Shown: positions 37,078 to 46,224 of the stretch, piece after piece
Layout of the letters: the number at the start of each line of letters is the position of its first letter
Position numbering within the stretch: position 1 is the first letter of the stretch
Notes under the pieces: generated by a model
Seen by the model: only the letters and a program-made list of their open reading frames with translations
Databases searched by the model: none
Told to the model about the DNA's origin: nothing
Made by a program: the position numbers and the translations under genes
Origin: Fibrobacter succinogenes
GTDB lineage: Bacteria; Fibrobacterota; Fibrobacteria; Fibrobacterales; Fibrobacteraceae
Assembly (NCBI GenBank): GCA_902756345.1
Contig: CACVQR010000007.1
Coordinates: 62,001 to 126,000 of the forward strand
Direction: 5' to 3'
DNA length: 64,000 nt

Positions 37078-39129
37078 TTACTTGTACATGTAGACCTTGC
37101 CGTTCGGGAACTTGAATTCCTTCATGCCAGATGTATTCACCTGGCTTACGGACTTGACGTCGCCACCATAGAAGATGGTACTGCCTTTGTATTCCGGCTT
37201 GAAGGCCGCCTTGTCGGAGCCGTACCAGTTGTCGCTGGTGAAGCTTACAGATGCGCAGTTCGGGGTGTCTGTCGAGTAGTCGCCGAAGGCGAGCAGCACA
37301 CCGCCGGTAATTTCGAATCCGGTATCGGTGTCAATGAGACCGCCAGCCATGTTGGAGGGGCAACCATTGCCGCCTTGTTGGCCGCCCATGCCCGGGAATC
37401 CTCCCATGCCGCCTCCCCAGCCCATGCCACCTTGGTTCTCGTAGCTCTGGCCGGTGATTTCAAGAATCAACACGCCGCCGCTCATCTTTGCTGAGCCGTT
37501 GGCATCGAGCACGTCGATCATGTTGCCCTTCGAGGCGATGTAATGGTAACCGCCGCTAATTACCGCATGTCCGCTGGATTCGCTGAACATGGAATATCCG
37601 CCTGAATTTTCCTTGGCGCCACCGGCTGCATTCCAGCCGTCGTTGGTGGCAAATGTCGCGGTAACGCCGCCCTCGGCAATAATCTTGTAGGCTTCAAGGC
37701 CTTCGTAAGCGGTCTTCACGTTAACCGTAGAACCCTTCAGGTACAGAATGGAGTCAGCGTGAATGCCGTCGTCCTTGGTCGAAATAGTCACGTTGCCCGC
37801 ATTCATGAACACTTGGTAGTGAGTATGGATAGCGTCATCGTCCGAAGTCACGTCGATGGTGCCGCCGTCCACATAGACATACTTTTCGGCCGAAAATCCC
37901 TTGCCGGTAGAAGTAATCTTGACGGTCGAGGTTTCGGTGGAATCGCTGACGCGGATAAAGTTTTCTGCCTGGATGCCGTCATCGCCGGCCTTGATGGTGA
38001 TATTGCCACCCGAGATTTCGACAATGCCCTTGCCTTCAACGATTTTCTTGCATTCGCCGTTGACCTCTTCGCATTCGTCGCTTTCGAGACCGTCGCCTTT
38101 TTTGGCGGTAACGTTCAGGACGCCGCCCGAAATCTGGAGGCTGCCCTTGCCCTTGATGGCGTTTTCTTCGGCTTCGACTGTAATGTTGCCGTTCTTGATT
38201 TTAAGGTCGTTGCTGCACTGGATGCCGTTTCTGAACTTGCCCTTGACGGTCAAGGTGCCGGCGCCCTTGATGTTCAAGTCGTCTCTGGAGTAGATGGCGG
38301 CCTTGGCGGTATCTTGTGCGCCGTTGACCTTTGTGAACAAGTGATTTCCGTTGCCGTCTTCGACAACGTTAGTGGTGCCCTTGACCAGGTGAATCACCGT
38401 CTTGTCGGCGTTCTTCACGAGAATCGGGGCGTTAGAGCTTTTCAATGTCGCGTTGTAGAGGTAAATGCCGGTGTTGCCTTCTTTTTCGGCGGCCGGAGTG
38501 TTCACGACCACCTGGAAGTCGGAAGATTCGCCGGTTACGTAGTAGGCGCCCGGGCAAGTAATGGTTGCGACTTTGTCTGCAATTTCGACGCAACCGTTGT
38601 TGTTCTCGACCGTGGCCGATGTGCCCGCTAGTTTCAAGAGAATTTGCGTGCCGTTCAAGGTGCGAGCGTCTTCATTGTCGTTTTCGTCATCGCCGGATTC
38701 GTTTCCCGGATTCGGGGTGACCGGAACTACGCTGCTGGAACTGTAAAATTCGCTGCCTGGAAAACTTGTGCCAGGATTCACATTGCTGGAGCTAGAAAGG
38801 CCGCTGTCCGGAATCTGGGTTCCGGGATTTTCATTGCCCGGGTTTTCTGTTTTGGGAATTTGGCTGCCTGGGATTTGGTTGCCGGGATTTTCGTTACCGG
38901 GCACTTGGGCGTTCGGATCATTGTAACCAGGAATTTCGTTGCCCGGAATCTGGTTCCCAGGATTTTCAGTACCGGGAACTTCTGTTCCGAAAAATTCGTT
39001 GCCAGTGGGGTTTTGGGCAGAGATGGGATCTTCGCCAGTGGGGATCGGGTTAGAACCATTATCGTCTGTACAGGCCATAATGCATAAGGCGACAGACGCC
39101 GCTATGACTGGCAACTTCATCATTTTCAT
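37078..39129 (-). CDS. Lipoprotein with Pro-Gly-Asn stalk and carbohydrate-binding beta-helix (Cthe_2159/DUF4353-like)
   Basis: The 683-aa product has a lipoprotein signal (ending CIMAC, about residue 20). Residues about 42-115 form a stalk of PGN(E/Q)-(I/N)-type repeats. Ser-rich linkers (SGLSSSSN, YSSSSV) follow. Residues about 155-683 have the repeating strands of the DUF4353/Cthe_2159 family (IYLYNATLKSSNAPILV, LNIKGAGTLTVKG, GNITIKAGDDGIQAEN). That family adopts a pectate-lyase-like parallel beta-helix and binds cellulose or polygalacturonate. A Gly/Met-rich loop (GGMGWGGGMGGFPGMGG) lies near residue 580. A surface glycan-binding role fits the lifestyle. Confidence 0.8.
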   Translation of the reverse strand: MKMMKLPVIAASVALCIMACTDDNGSNPIPTGEDPISAQNPTGNEFFGTEVPGTENPGNQIPGNEIPGYNDPNAQVPGNENPGNQIPGSQIPKTENPGNENPGTQIPDSGLSSSSNVNPGTSFPGSEFYSSSSVVPVTPNPGNESGDDENDNEDARTLNGTQILLKLAGTSATVENNNGCVEIADKVATITCPGAYYVTGESSDFQVVVNTPAAEKEGNTGIYLYNATLKSSNAPILVKNADKTVIHLVKGTTNVVEDGNGNHLFTKVNGAQDTAKAAIYSRDDLNIKGAGTLTVKGKFRNGIQCSNDLKIKNGNITVEAEENAIKGKGSLQISGGVLNVTAKKGDGLESDECEEVNGECKKIVEGKGIVEISGGNITIKAGDDGIQAENFIRVSDSTETSTVKITSTGKGFSAEKYVYVDGGTIDVTSDDDAIHTHYQVFMNAGNVTISTKDDGIHADSILYLKGSTVNVKTAYEGLEAYKIIAEGGVTATFATNDGWNAAGGAKENSGGYSMFSESSGHAVISGGYHYIASKGNMIDVLDANGSAKMSGGVLILEITGQSYENQGGMGWGGGMGGFPGMGGQQGGNGCPSNMAGGLIDTDTGFEITGGVLLAFGDYSTDTPNCASVSFTSDNWYGSDKAAFKPEYKGSTIFYGGDVKSVSQVNTSGMKEFKFPNGKVYMYK

Positions 39130-39316
39130 ATAATACTCCCTTTTTCTTGTAATATAGCCCTTATTTCCGAAGCAGGCAATATTTTAATAATAGATTCCGT
39201 TGCAGTCAAAAACAACGTTGGTAAAAAACTTTTTGTGTAAAAGGCGTGCAAATGAGTTTGTCACTCTGCGCTTGATGAAATAAATTAAATTTGAAAAATA
39301 ATTCTTTGGAGACGAT

Positions 39317-39844
39317 ATGCGACGTAAAGACCGTGAAGTTTTGGGCGACGAAAATATCGCGAAGATTATTGAACAGTGCACGACTTGCCATGTCGCGATG
39401 GCGGACGATGCCAATGCGGGCATGCCTTACGTGATTCCGATGTCGTTCGGGTATAGCTTGATGGATGGTGTACTGGAATTGTATTTCCACTGTGCGCATG
39501 TCGGCAAGAAACTTGACTGCATCCGCAAGAATCCGAACGTGGCGTTTAGCATGTGCGTCGAAAATCGCATCGAAATTCATGAAGATGTTTATTGCAAGAG
39601 TGGCCGCTTTTACGCAAGCGTCGTCGGGCAGGGCAAAGCCGAAATTGTCGAGGATAGCGCCGAGAAATGCCGCGGGCTCTCGCTCCTGATGGAACGGCAA
39701 GCAGCAGGTGCTCCGCACGCCTCAGGCTCGGCGCCGTCTATGCACGCCCCGCACAAGTTCGAATTCACGCCCGCACAGGCCGCCGCCGTGACCGTATTCA
39801 AGATAACAAGCACGAATTTTACCGGGAAAGCGAAATCAGAATAG
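39317..39844 (+). CDS. Pyridoxamine-5'-phosphate-oxidase-fold flavoprotein (NimA-like)
   Basis: The 175-aa product has the split-barrel pattern of the PPOX/NimA family (MRRKDREV at the start, CHVAMADD, MPYVIPMSFGY, LYFHCAHVGKKLD, NPNVAFSM). Such proteins bind FMN or a related cofactor. The physiological substrate is unknown. Two basic residues and HCAHVGKK are the expected flavin-phosphate region. The gene is followed 14 bases later by a GNAT gene, so the two may be co-transcribed. Confidence 0.78.
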   Translation: MRRKDREVLGDENIAKIIEQCTTCHVAMADDANAGMPYVIPMSFGYSLMDGVLELYFHCAHVGKKLDCIRKNPNVAFSMCVENRIEIHEDVYCKSGRFYASVVGQGKAEIVEDSAEKCRGLSLLMERQAAGAPHASGSAPSMHAPHKFEFTPAQAAAVTVFKITSTNFTGKAKSE

Positions 39845-39858
39845 AAGGGGATCTCTAT

Positions 39859-40497
39859 ATGGCAACAGAACTTGAATTCGGGTTACAGACTCGCGAAGAA
39901 CTCGACGAAGCGGGCCTAATTATGGCCCGGGCGTACGAAGATTATGACTACGTCACGCTCTATTTCCCTGATAGGGAAAAAAGCCGAAATGGACTGCAGA
40001 TTTTTATGCAATGCGTCCTAAAAACGTGCTATGGAAAGGCTGATTTGTTGGCGGCGCATCGGGACGGCAAGCTGGTTGCACGCGCAACACTGGAAGCCCC
40101 TGGCTTCAAGAAACCTTCCGCATTCCAATACATTATACACGGTTTCTGGCGTGTGTACCTTAATACGAAATGGAGCGATATCAACGGATTCATAGCTATG
40201 GACGAAAACGCCAGCAAGCCCTGCCACGATTTTCAGAAATCAGGACCGGACATCTGGTATCTCAGCATGCTCGAGGTGGACCCGTCTGCGCAGGGGCAGG
40301 GAGTCGGCTCGCAGTTTTTAATTTATATGGAAGAGTACGTGCGGGAGCGTGGCGGCAAGCAGTTGGCTCTTTTTACGAATTCCCGGGAAAACCTCGCTTT
40401 TTACAGCAAACGCGGCTACGAGGTCTTTCACGAATGCGAAATTGAGCACAACGGCCGGAAAATCGGCAGCTGGAGCATGAAAAAAATTCTAAATTAA
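39859..40497 (+). CDS. GNAT-family N-acetyltransferase
   Basis: The 212-aa product has the C-terminal GNAT fold, with LSMLEVDPSAQGQGVGSQFL (acetyl-CoA pyrophosphate loop, about residues 134-153) and NLAFYSKRGYEVF near 185. The substrate is unknown. The ATG at 39859 has a good ribosome site (GAAGGGG) and follows the PPOX gene closely. Upstream in-frame sequence belongs to that gene. Confidence 0.82.
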   Translation: MATELEFGLQTREELDEAGLIMARAYEDYDYVTLYFPDREKSRNGLQIFMQCVLKTCYGKADLLAAHRDGKLVARATLEAPGFKKPSAFQYIIHGFWRVYLNTKWSDINGFIAMDENASKPCHDFQKSGPDIWYLSMLEVDPSAQGQGVGSQFLIYMEEYVRERGGKQLALFTNSRENLAFYSKRGYEVFHECEIEHNGRKIGSWSMKKILN

Positions 40498-40505
40498 CGG
40501 CCACT

Positions 40506-41528
40506 ATGAGTGAAGCTATTAACAATGTGAAGCAGGCGTTTGACGCAGAACTTGCGCAAACCGACCTTACGAACCAAGAAGCCGTCAACAACCTCCGCGT
40601 GAAGTACCTGGGCAAGAAGGGGGCCGTCACCGACCTCATGAAGCAGATGGGGAGCTTGAGCGCCGAGGAACGTCCGGCTTACGGCAAGCTCGTGAACGAA
40701 CTTAAGGTCGCCGTCTCCGAGGCAATCGACAAGGCTATCGAGACCGCGAACCAGGCTGCCCTCCAGAAGAAGCTGGAAAGCGGCTTTGTAGATACCACGC
40801 TCCCGGGCGCAGGCATCCCGGCGGGCTCGACGCACCCGCTTTACGACGTGCGCGAAGAGATTATCGACTTCTTTAGCCAGATGGGTTTCGAGGTGGACTT
40901 CGGTCGCGACATCGAGACGGACTGGTACAACTTCGAGGCGCTCAATACGCCGCCCGACCATCCGAGCCGCGACATGCAGGATACGTTCTACGTGGACGAC
41001 AAGGTGATGCTGCGTACGCACACCTCCGGCACGCAGATCCACTACATGGAAACGCACAAGCCGCCGTTCCGCATGATTGCTCCGGGTCACGTGTTCCGTG
41101 TGGACAACGATGCGACCCACGCCCCGATGTTCCAGCAGTGCGAAGGCCTCGTGGTGGACGAAAACATCAGCTTTGCAGACCTCAAGGGCGTGCTCCAGGT
41201 GTTCATGAACAAGCTGTTCGGCGAAGGCGTCAAGACGCGTTTCCGCCCGAGCTTCTTCCCGTTCACGGAGCCCAGCGCCGAAATGGACGTGAGCTGCGTG
41301 TTCTGCGGTGGCAAGGGCTGCCGTCGCTGCAAGGGAACTGGCTGGATGGAAATCGGCGGTTGCGGTTCCGTGGACCCCAACGTGTTCAAGAACTGCGGCA
41401 TCGATTCCGAGAAGTACACGGGCTTTGCATTCGGCTTCGGTCTCGACCGTATCGCCATGCTGCGCCACGCGATTCCGGAAATCGGCCTCCTGACCAGCAA
41501 CGACCAGAGATTCCTGAGCCAGTTCTAG
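40506..41528 (+). CDS. pheS: Phenylalanyl-tRNA synthetase alpha subunit
   Basis: The 340-aa product has an N-terminal coiled coil (about 1-90) and then the class II catalytic core. Landmarks are AGSTHPLYDVREEI, MLRTHTSGTQIHYME (motif 2) and FGFGLDRIAMLRH (motif 3). A cysteine-rich insertion, CVFCGGKGCRRCKGTGW, is usual for this family. The partner beta subunit gene pheT does not follow: a terminator does. Confidence 0.95.
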   Translation: MSEAINNVKQAFDAELAQTDLTNQEAVNNLRVKYLGKKGAVTDLMKQMGSLSAEERPAYGKLVNELKVAVSEAIDKAIETANQAALQKKLESGFVDTTLPGAGIPAGSTHPLYDVREEIIDFFSQMGFEVDFGRDIETDWYNFEALNTPPDHPSRDMQDTFYVDDKVMLRTHTSGTQIHYMETHKPPFRMIAPGHVFRVDNDATHAPMFQQCEGLVVDENISFADLKGVLQVFMNKLFGEGVKTRFRPSFFPFTEPSAEMDVSCVFCGGKGCRRCKGTGWMEIGGCGSVDPNVFKNCGIDSEKYTGFAFGFGLDRIAMLRHAIPEIGLLTSNDQRFLSQF

Positions 41529-41544
41529 TTTAGACGATAAATAT

Positions 41545-41574
41545 GAAAAAACGGACCATGTGGCCCGTTTTTTT
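41545..41574 (+). terminator. Terminator between pheS and the rlmB-like gene
   Basis: An AAAAACGG/CCGTTTTT stem with an inner CCA/TGG and one mismatch is followed by a T run. Both ends are A/T-flanked, so it can work for the convergent rlmB-like gene as well. Confidence 0.85.
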
Positions 41575-41613
41575 GTATTAAATCGTTTTGTTTTCGGCGA
41601 ATTGCCGAGTCGC

Positions 41614-42600
41614 TTACTTGATGCGGAGTCTCGCGTATTCGTACAGGCCGAGCGAAAGGGCCACCGAGGCGTTGTAGGAATGCGCTTCGGGCATCATCGG
41701 GATGCGGAGCACGGCGTCGCACTGCTTGCGGATAAAGGGCGGGAGGCCCACGTCTTCGCCACCGACGGCAATCACCGCCTGGTCGTTGAATTCAAAGCCG
41801 GCGAGGTTCGTCTCGGTGTCGGCATCGAGGCCCAGAATCTGGTAGCCCGCGAGCTTGAGTTCGCCGACGGCGGCTTCCAGGTTGTTCGGGCGGCAAATCT
41901 TCATCTTGTCGAGTGCGCCTGCGGCAGAGCGGGCGACAGCCGGCGTAATGCCGCACATGCCCTTGGCCGGGAGCATCAAAAGGTCCACGCCCAGGGCGAG
42001 CGCGCTACGGATGCAGGCGCCCAGGTTGCGCGGGTCTTCGATGTTGGTGCCCACGGCAATCAGCTTGCGTTCGCCTTTTTGCTTGGCGGCAAAGTATTCT
42101 TCGCGGATATCTTCCCAAACCAGGAGTTCCTTTTCGTTGAGCAGGGCGACCACGCCGTGGTGCTGTGTCGTGTAGGTGTTCAGGACTTTGGAATCCACCT
42201 GTTGCACGTGCACATGGGCACGCTTCGCGAGCTTCTGCAGTTCGTAGAGCTTGGGGTTGCCCGACTGGTGCATAAAGAGCACGCGGTGCACCTGCATGGG
42301 GCTGCGTTCCAGCAAGTCGGTCACTTCGCGGATGCCGCCGATAGCGGTTTGCGGAGCGCCATCGGGGTCACCGAAACTCACGCGGCGGTCGCCATCGGTC
42401 TTGCGGCGTGTGAAACCTTCGCGGTCCTTGTTGAATCGCGGACGTTCGCTGTTAAAACCTTCGCGCGGCTTGTTGAAATCGCGGCGGCGGAAATCCTCGA
42501 ATCCTTCGCGGTGTTCGCGGGAATCGTCACGCGGTTCGCGGTCCTTGAAGTTGTGGCGGATAATGCCGAACTCAGTTTCTTTGTTCTTGTCGAAAGCCAT
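41614..42600 (-). CDS. rlmB: TrmH/SpoU-family RNA 2'-O-methyltransferase (RlmB-like)
   Basis: The 328-aa product carries the three SPOUT motifs: NIEDPRNLGACIRSA (about residue 190), VGGEDVGLPPF (about 278) and IPMMPEAHSYNASVALSLG (about 298). The RlmB-like N-terminal substrate domain (RVLFMHQSG) lies at about 100-165. Residues about 20-75 are a low-complexity Arg/Asp/Glu/Phe extension (REGFEDFRRRDFNKPREGF and similar) that standard RlmB proteins lack. It likely methylates a 23S rRNA guanosine. The exact target is inferred. Confidence 0.82.
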   Translation of the reverse strand: MAFDKNKETEFGIIRHNFKDREPRDDSREHREGFEDFRRRDFNKPREGFNSERPRFNKDREGFTRRKTDGDRRVSFGDPDGAPQTAIGGIREVTDLLERSPMQVHRVLFMHQSGNPKLYELQKLAKRAHVHVQQVDSKVLNTYTTQHHGVVALLNEKELLVWEDIREEYFAAKQKGERKLIAVGTNIEDPRNLGACIRSALALGVDLLMLPAKGMCGITPAVARSAAGALDKMKICRPNNLEAAVGELKLAGYQILGLDADTETNLAGFEFNDQAVIAVGGEDVGLPPFIRKQCDAVLRIPMMPEAHSYNASVALSLGLYEYARLRIK

Positions 42601-42665
42601 GTTTCTTCCTTTTAAAAATTTTCCTTGGATTGCTTCGCACGGCGTGCTTGCAACGACGTTCTGTC

Positions 42666-43241
42666 TTAGGGCTTTTCCCTACAAATGATAATCTGGTCCA
42701 TCTTGATGTCGGTCAGCTTTTGCACGAGCGGCTCGACGCTAATCTGCTTGGGCGTCGCGATGCCTGCCTTGTGGGCGTTCGGGTGCTTTGCCAAAAAGCG
42801 GTCGTAGTAACCCTTGCCGTGCCCGCAGCGTTCGCCGGTCAGGTTGAACTTGGTGCCGGGAACCAGGAATACGGTGAAGTCGCCCTCGTAGGCCGGAATG
42901 TCGCCGCGGGGTTCCATGATTCCGAACTTGCCCTTGACCAAATCTTTCTTGAGGCTTTGCACGTGGCAGAACTCCATGGTCGTGGGGCCCGTGCAGCGGG
43001 GGAGCAGCAAGCGGTCTTCGTCGGCGAGCTGCTTGATAATCGGCATAATGTTCGGTTCGCCCGTGAGCGGGTAGAACGCTGCCACCTTGCGCGATTCCCT
43101 GTAACCCTTGATGGCGTGGACTTCTTCCCACGGGTTTCCGATAAGTTCTTCGCCGTCGCGCTTTTTGCGCAACATCTCGAAAAGCGGCCTGGAGCCGAAA
43201 ATCAAAAGGAGTAAGGCAGAAACGAGAAGTACAGATTCCAT
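42666..43241 (-). CDS. 5-formyltetrahydrofolate cyclo-ligase family, with N-terminal membrane segment
   Basis: The 191-aa product has the family motif CGHGKGYYDRFL near residue 140 and LVPGTKFNLTGERCG before it. The enzyme converts 5-formyl-THF to methenyl-THF using ATP. Residues about 4-17 (VLLVSALLLLIFGS) are a hydrophobic helix that ordinary members lack. Starting instead at the Met near residue 23 (43175) would give a soluble but shorter protein. The usual N-terminal K/R-(x)-R helix with nucleotide-binding Lys is partly present (LRKKRDGEELIG). Confidence 0.78.
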   Translation of the reverse strand: MESVLLVSALLLLIFGSRPLFEMLRKKRDGEELIGNPWEEVHAIKGYRESRKVAAFYPLTGEPNIMPIIKQLADEDRLLLPRCTGPTTMEFCHVQSLKKDLVKGKFGIMEPRGDIPAYEGDFTVFLVPGTKFNLTGERCGHGKGYYDRFLAKHPNAHKAGIATPKQISVEPLVQKLTDIKMDQIIICREKP

Positions 43242-43297
43242 AGTATGCCTGCGGGGGATTTGTCCAGTAGCGGGCGGTTAAGGTGAGTTGAAAAAAA

Positions 43298-44455
43298 TTA
43301 GTCGGGGTCGCCTACGCGCTTTGCGTTGGGCAAGTTCTGTTGCAAAATTTCGGTCCACAGGACGCGCTGCCAGTTCATGAGGTGCGCCTCTTCGTAGCGG
43401 GCCTCCCAGGGCATGTCTCCCGGGGCTGCAAGCCAAATGAGTTGCGCCTTGTTGGCCAAAAGCGATGGGTCAAGCTCCAGTTCCTCTGCCTTAAGGTCGC
43501 GCCAGGTCTTGAGTACCGAAAGCAGGTCGGAGTTCGGCACCACCGGCGGGGGCGGAGCCTTGGGGAGTCTTTCGGGCCAGTCCGATTGCGGCACGGCCAC
43601 GGCCGTCTGCAGCATGTTCACGAACGAATCCAGGCGCTCGTCGCGGAAATTGCGGGGGAGCTTCGGCAACTTTTCCAAGTCCACGGTCGGAAAATTCGCT
43701 TCGCTGCGGCGTGCGATGGCGAGCATCAGTTCCACCGGCATCACCTTGTAGGGCGGGCGGTCCAGTTCCTGGGCCTGGTTTTCGCGCCATTCCCAGAGGA
43801 ACTTGAGCACGTTCAGGGCGCACGGCGAAAGCGGAGCAGAACCCGTGACGCGCCAGGGGTCCTTTCTCTGCGGTGCCGGGTGCTTGGCATGTTCGATTAG
43901 GGCTTCGCACTGTTCGGTAAGCCAGCTCATGCGGCCAGCCTCTTGCAGTTTTTCCACGAGAATCGCGCAGAGTTCGTGCAGGTAGAACGTGTCGTGGATG
44001 GCGTATTCGCACATTTCGAGCGGCAGCGGTCGCGTGGTCCAGTCGGCACGCTGGTTTTCTTTCTTGAGTTCGTCACCGAAGTATTCGCGGACCAAGTCCG
44101 CAAGGCCCAGGTGATCTTCGCCCAGAATCTTTGCCGCGAGCATGGTGTCGAAAATCTGCTTCGGCGAGAATCCGTAAGTCTGCCACAGCAGTCGCAAGTC
44201 GTAGTCGGCGCCGTGGAAAATGAGCGTCTGCATGGCGCGGGCCTTGAACAAAGGGGCAAGGTCAAGCCCACACAGCGGGTCCACAATGTAGTGGTGTTCG
44301 CCGATGGTAATCTGGATCAGGCAAAGACGGGTGGTATAATGGTACATGGAATCCGCCTCGGTATCGACGGCGGCCATTTCGTACAGCTCCAAATCCGCGA
44401 GCAAATTCGCGAGCGATTCTTCGCTATCTACCAGTATGTATTTCTCGTCTTGCAT
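43298..44455 (-). CDS. rnd: Ribonuclease D-like 3'-5' exoribonuclease
   Basis: The 385-aa product has the DEDD exonuclease motifs DTEADSMYHY (motif I, about residue 27), HGADYDLRLL (motif II) and YAIHDTFYL (motif III), followed by HRDC-type helical domains. It would trim tRNA and other RNA 3' ends. I chose the ATG at 44455, because longer in-frame versions add unrelated sequence before MQDEKYILVDSEE. Downstream of the HipA gene on the same strand, with a 65-base gap. Confidence 0.88.
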   Translation of the reverse strand: MQDEKYILVDSEESLANLLADLELYEMAAVDTEADSMYHYTTRLCLIQITIGEHHYIVDPLCGLDLAPLFKARAMQTLIFHGADYDLRLLWQTYGFSPKQIFDTMLAAKILGEDHLGLADLVREYFGDELKKENQRADWTTRPLPLEMCEYAIHDTFYLHELCAILVEKLQEAGRMSWLTEQCEALIEHAKHPAPQRKDPWRVTGSAPLSPCALNVLKFLWEWRENQAQELDRPPYKVMPVELMLAIARRSEANFPTVDLEKLPKLPRNFRDERLDSFVNMLQTAVAVPQSDWPERLPKAPPPPVVPNSDLLSVLKTWRDLKAEELELDPSLLANKAQLIWLAAPGDMPWEARYEEAHLMNWQRVLWTEILQQNLPNAKRVGDPD

Positions 44456-44520
44456 CGGTAGGGTGAAATGTAATAAAATTTTTGGGTAAAGGGGGGCTTG
44501 CTTAATCTTGCGGAAAAAAT

Positions 44521-45807
44521 TTACCGGTGCGCAGCCGCAATAGCGCGGATGATTCTTGTGGGGACTTCGTTTTGCTTTGCAAGTTTGGGCCACTCGGTGA
44601 CGGCGCTTTTGACTTCATCGAGAATTTTTTTATAGCGCCCCTGTCGCAGTCCTGCAAATTTTGCGACCGCTTTGAAATCGTCTAGCGAGAAATTGTCTCG
44701 CTTGCCATTGAATGTCATCTGGTGAGTGCCGGTCCATAGACCTTGCGGATTGTAGGCGTAGGTCATGTCGAATGCGGGAGCGAGTTTCCACGCTCCACTT
44801 TTGTCCATCAAGAACCCGATGTTTTTGGCGTGGTCATCTTGGTTGCGGGCGCAGATGTTGAATGCCGCACGGCGGAACATTTCTTCGAGTGCGTCGTAGC
44901 CGAGGCCTAGCAGCTTGATGATATTCAGGGCTTGTTCGTAGCTGTAGGCGCCGGGCATGTTGAAGTCGTAATGGGCAAGGCCGCATAGCGACTGGTAATG
45001 CAGCTTTTTCCCGCCCGGCAGTCGGTCGAACCGTCGGGTCATAAAGTGCCTGTGTCCGGCGCATTCGTACAGCTTGCATTCGGTCATGTCTATACCGGCA
45101 AGCTTGGCCATTTGCGAGTAAGTGTATTCAATCGCGCCGTACCCAAACAGGTCTGCATTTTCCTTGTCGCCGTTTTGTTCCACATCGTCGAGTTTTAAAA
45201 GCCAGTAGCCGAAGTTCGCGTCTGTGGCCACCTGGCCTGAACGCATTTCGCCAGTTGCTTCGTCATAGGCGATGAGGATTTTCGCGCGGGCGCCTCCAGC
45301 GGAGGTTCCTACCCGGAGAATGTCCTCGAAGGATTTTGTGTTTTTTTTGCTGAGCTTTTTTGTGGAGAACCGCTTTCGTTGATTCAATACTTCGGCGGCG
45401 AAAATTCGCAGGTTTTCTACATCCAGGGAGTCGTCTGTGTGAGAATCGGGGCCTTGCAAGGGGAAAAATTCCAGCGCCCCCATGCCGCGATTCCCTGTGT
45501 AGCACAGGCGCTCAAGGGCGGTAAAATTTTCGGGGAGCCGGCCTTGCCGAATAAGCCATACGTCAATGACTCTGTTGCCGAATTTGTCGGGGATGCAGTC
45601 TGCGAAAAGTCCCGGAAGTCCATGGAATGTCTTTGACAGCAGAGGAAACGAATAAATTTGCTTGGATACGGGCATTACTATAGGAGAAGGTTCTATTCCT
45701 GCTCCGATAAAATTAGGGGCGTATTCGAAACGCGCTGTTTGCTCGCCTTCGAGCATAGAAAGCGCGCCGATGGTCGTTCCCCAGAGTTTTACTTCGACTG
45801 CAATCAT
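44521..45807 (-). CDS. hipA: HipA-family serine/threonine kinase toxin
   Basis: The 428-aa product has the HipA layout: an N-terminal HipA_N domain (about 1-110), the P-loop-like VGTSAGGARAK (about residue 168), the catalytic NQDDHAKNIGFL (about 320) and metal-binding LAPAFDMT (about 343). All key residues are present, so it is probably active. Known HipA toxins phosphorylate GltX, and a gltX gene lies 7 kb away (52216), though nothing shows a direct link. It follows the antitoxin gene by 6 bases. Confidence 0.9.
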   Translation of the reverse strand: MIAVEVKLWGTTIGALSMLEGEQTARFEYAPNFIGAGIEPSPIVMPVSKQIYSFPLLSKTFHGLPGLFADCIPDKFGNRVIDVWLIRQGRLPENFTALERLCYTGNRGMGALEFFPLQGPDSHTDDSLDVENLRIFAAEVLNQRKRFSTKKLSKKNTKSFEDILRVGTSAGGARAKILIAYDEATGEMRSGQVATDANFGYWLLKLDDVEQNGDKENADLFGYGAIEYTYSQMAKLAGIDMTECKLYECAGHRHFMTRRFDRLPGGKKLHYQSLCGLAHYDFNMPGAYSYEQALNIIKLLGLGYDALEEMFRRAAFNICARNQDDHAKNIGFLMDKSGAWKLAPAFDMTYAYNPQGLWTGTHQMTFNGKRDNFSLDDFKAVAKFAGLRQGRYKKILDEVKSAVTEWPKLAKQNEVPTRIIRAIAAAHR

Positions 45808-45813
45808 AATGCG

Positions 45814-46224
45814 TTACTTGTCTTCGTCCCATACCCAGGGCTTGTTCTTGGCAGGGCTTTCGGCGGCTGAATATTGAGCGGAGTTGTCGGCGACGGAATT
45901 TTCGCTGGTGCTTTTCTTGTGAGGAGAGCTTGCGCGATGGCGGTTCTTGATTTGCCCCATTTGCAAAAGTTGCATGGGCGAGGGAGAATCGTCCGGGAAT
46001 ATACTCAAGAAAGTCTCGAGCATATTGCAGGCCCGTAGTACCTTAACTAGGTTTAACACCTGGACTGAATCGCCGCGTTCAATGCGTTCTACGGTTCCTT
46101 TGCTGACTCCGGATATTTGGGCGAGCTGGGCTTGTGTCCAGTTGTTCCTTATGCGGAATGCCGCCATACGTTTCCCTAGTAGGGCTAGTGCGGACTCGTC
46201 GGTTTGTGCTTTGTATATCGCCAT
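45814..46224 (-). CDS. hipB: HipB-like Xre antitoxin and repressor
   Basis: The 136-aa product has a helix-turn-helix at about residues 15-70 (MAAFRIRNNWTQAQLAQISG and VSKGTVERIERG). An Ala/Ser-rich disordered tail ends KPWVWDEDK, a short Trp-containing tip like those of other HipB proteins that cap the toxin. It should repress its own promoter and block HipA. A good ribosome site (GGGAG) precedes ATG 46224. The order antitoxin then toxin is the standard one. Confidence 0.85.
   Translation of the reverse strand: MAIYKAQTDESALALLGKRMAAFRIRNNWTQAQLAQISGVSKGTVERIERGDSVQVLNLVKVLRACNMLETFLSIFPDDSPSPMQLLQMGQIKNRHRASSPHKKSTSENSVADNSAQYSAAESPAKNKPWVWDEDK

Noticed and set aside
44456-44593. N-terminal extension of RNase D
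   Set aside because: The added residues are unlike the family and would overlap the end of the HipA gene.
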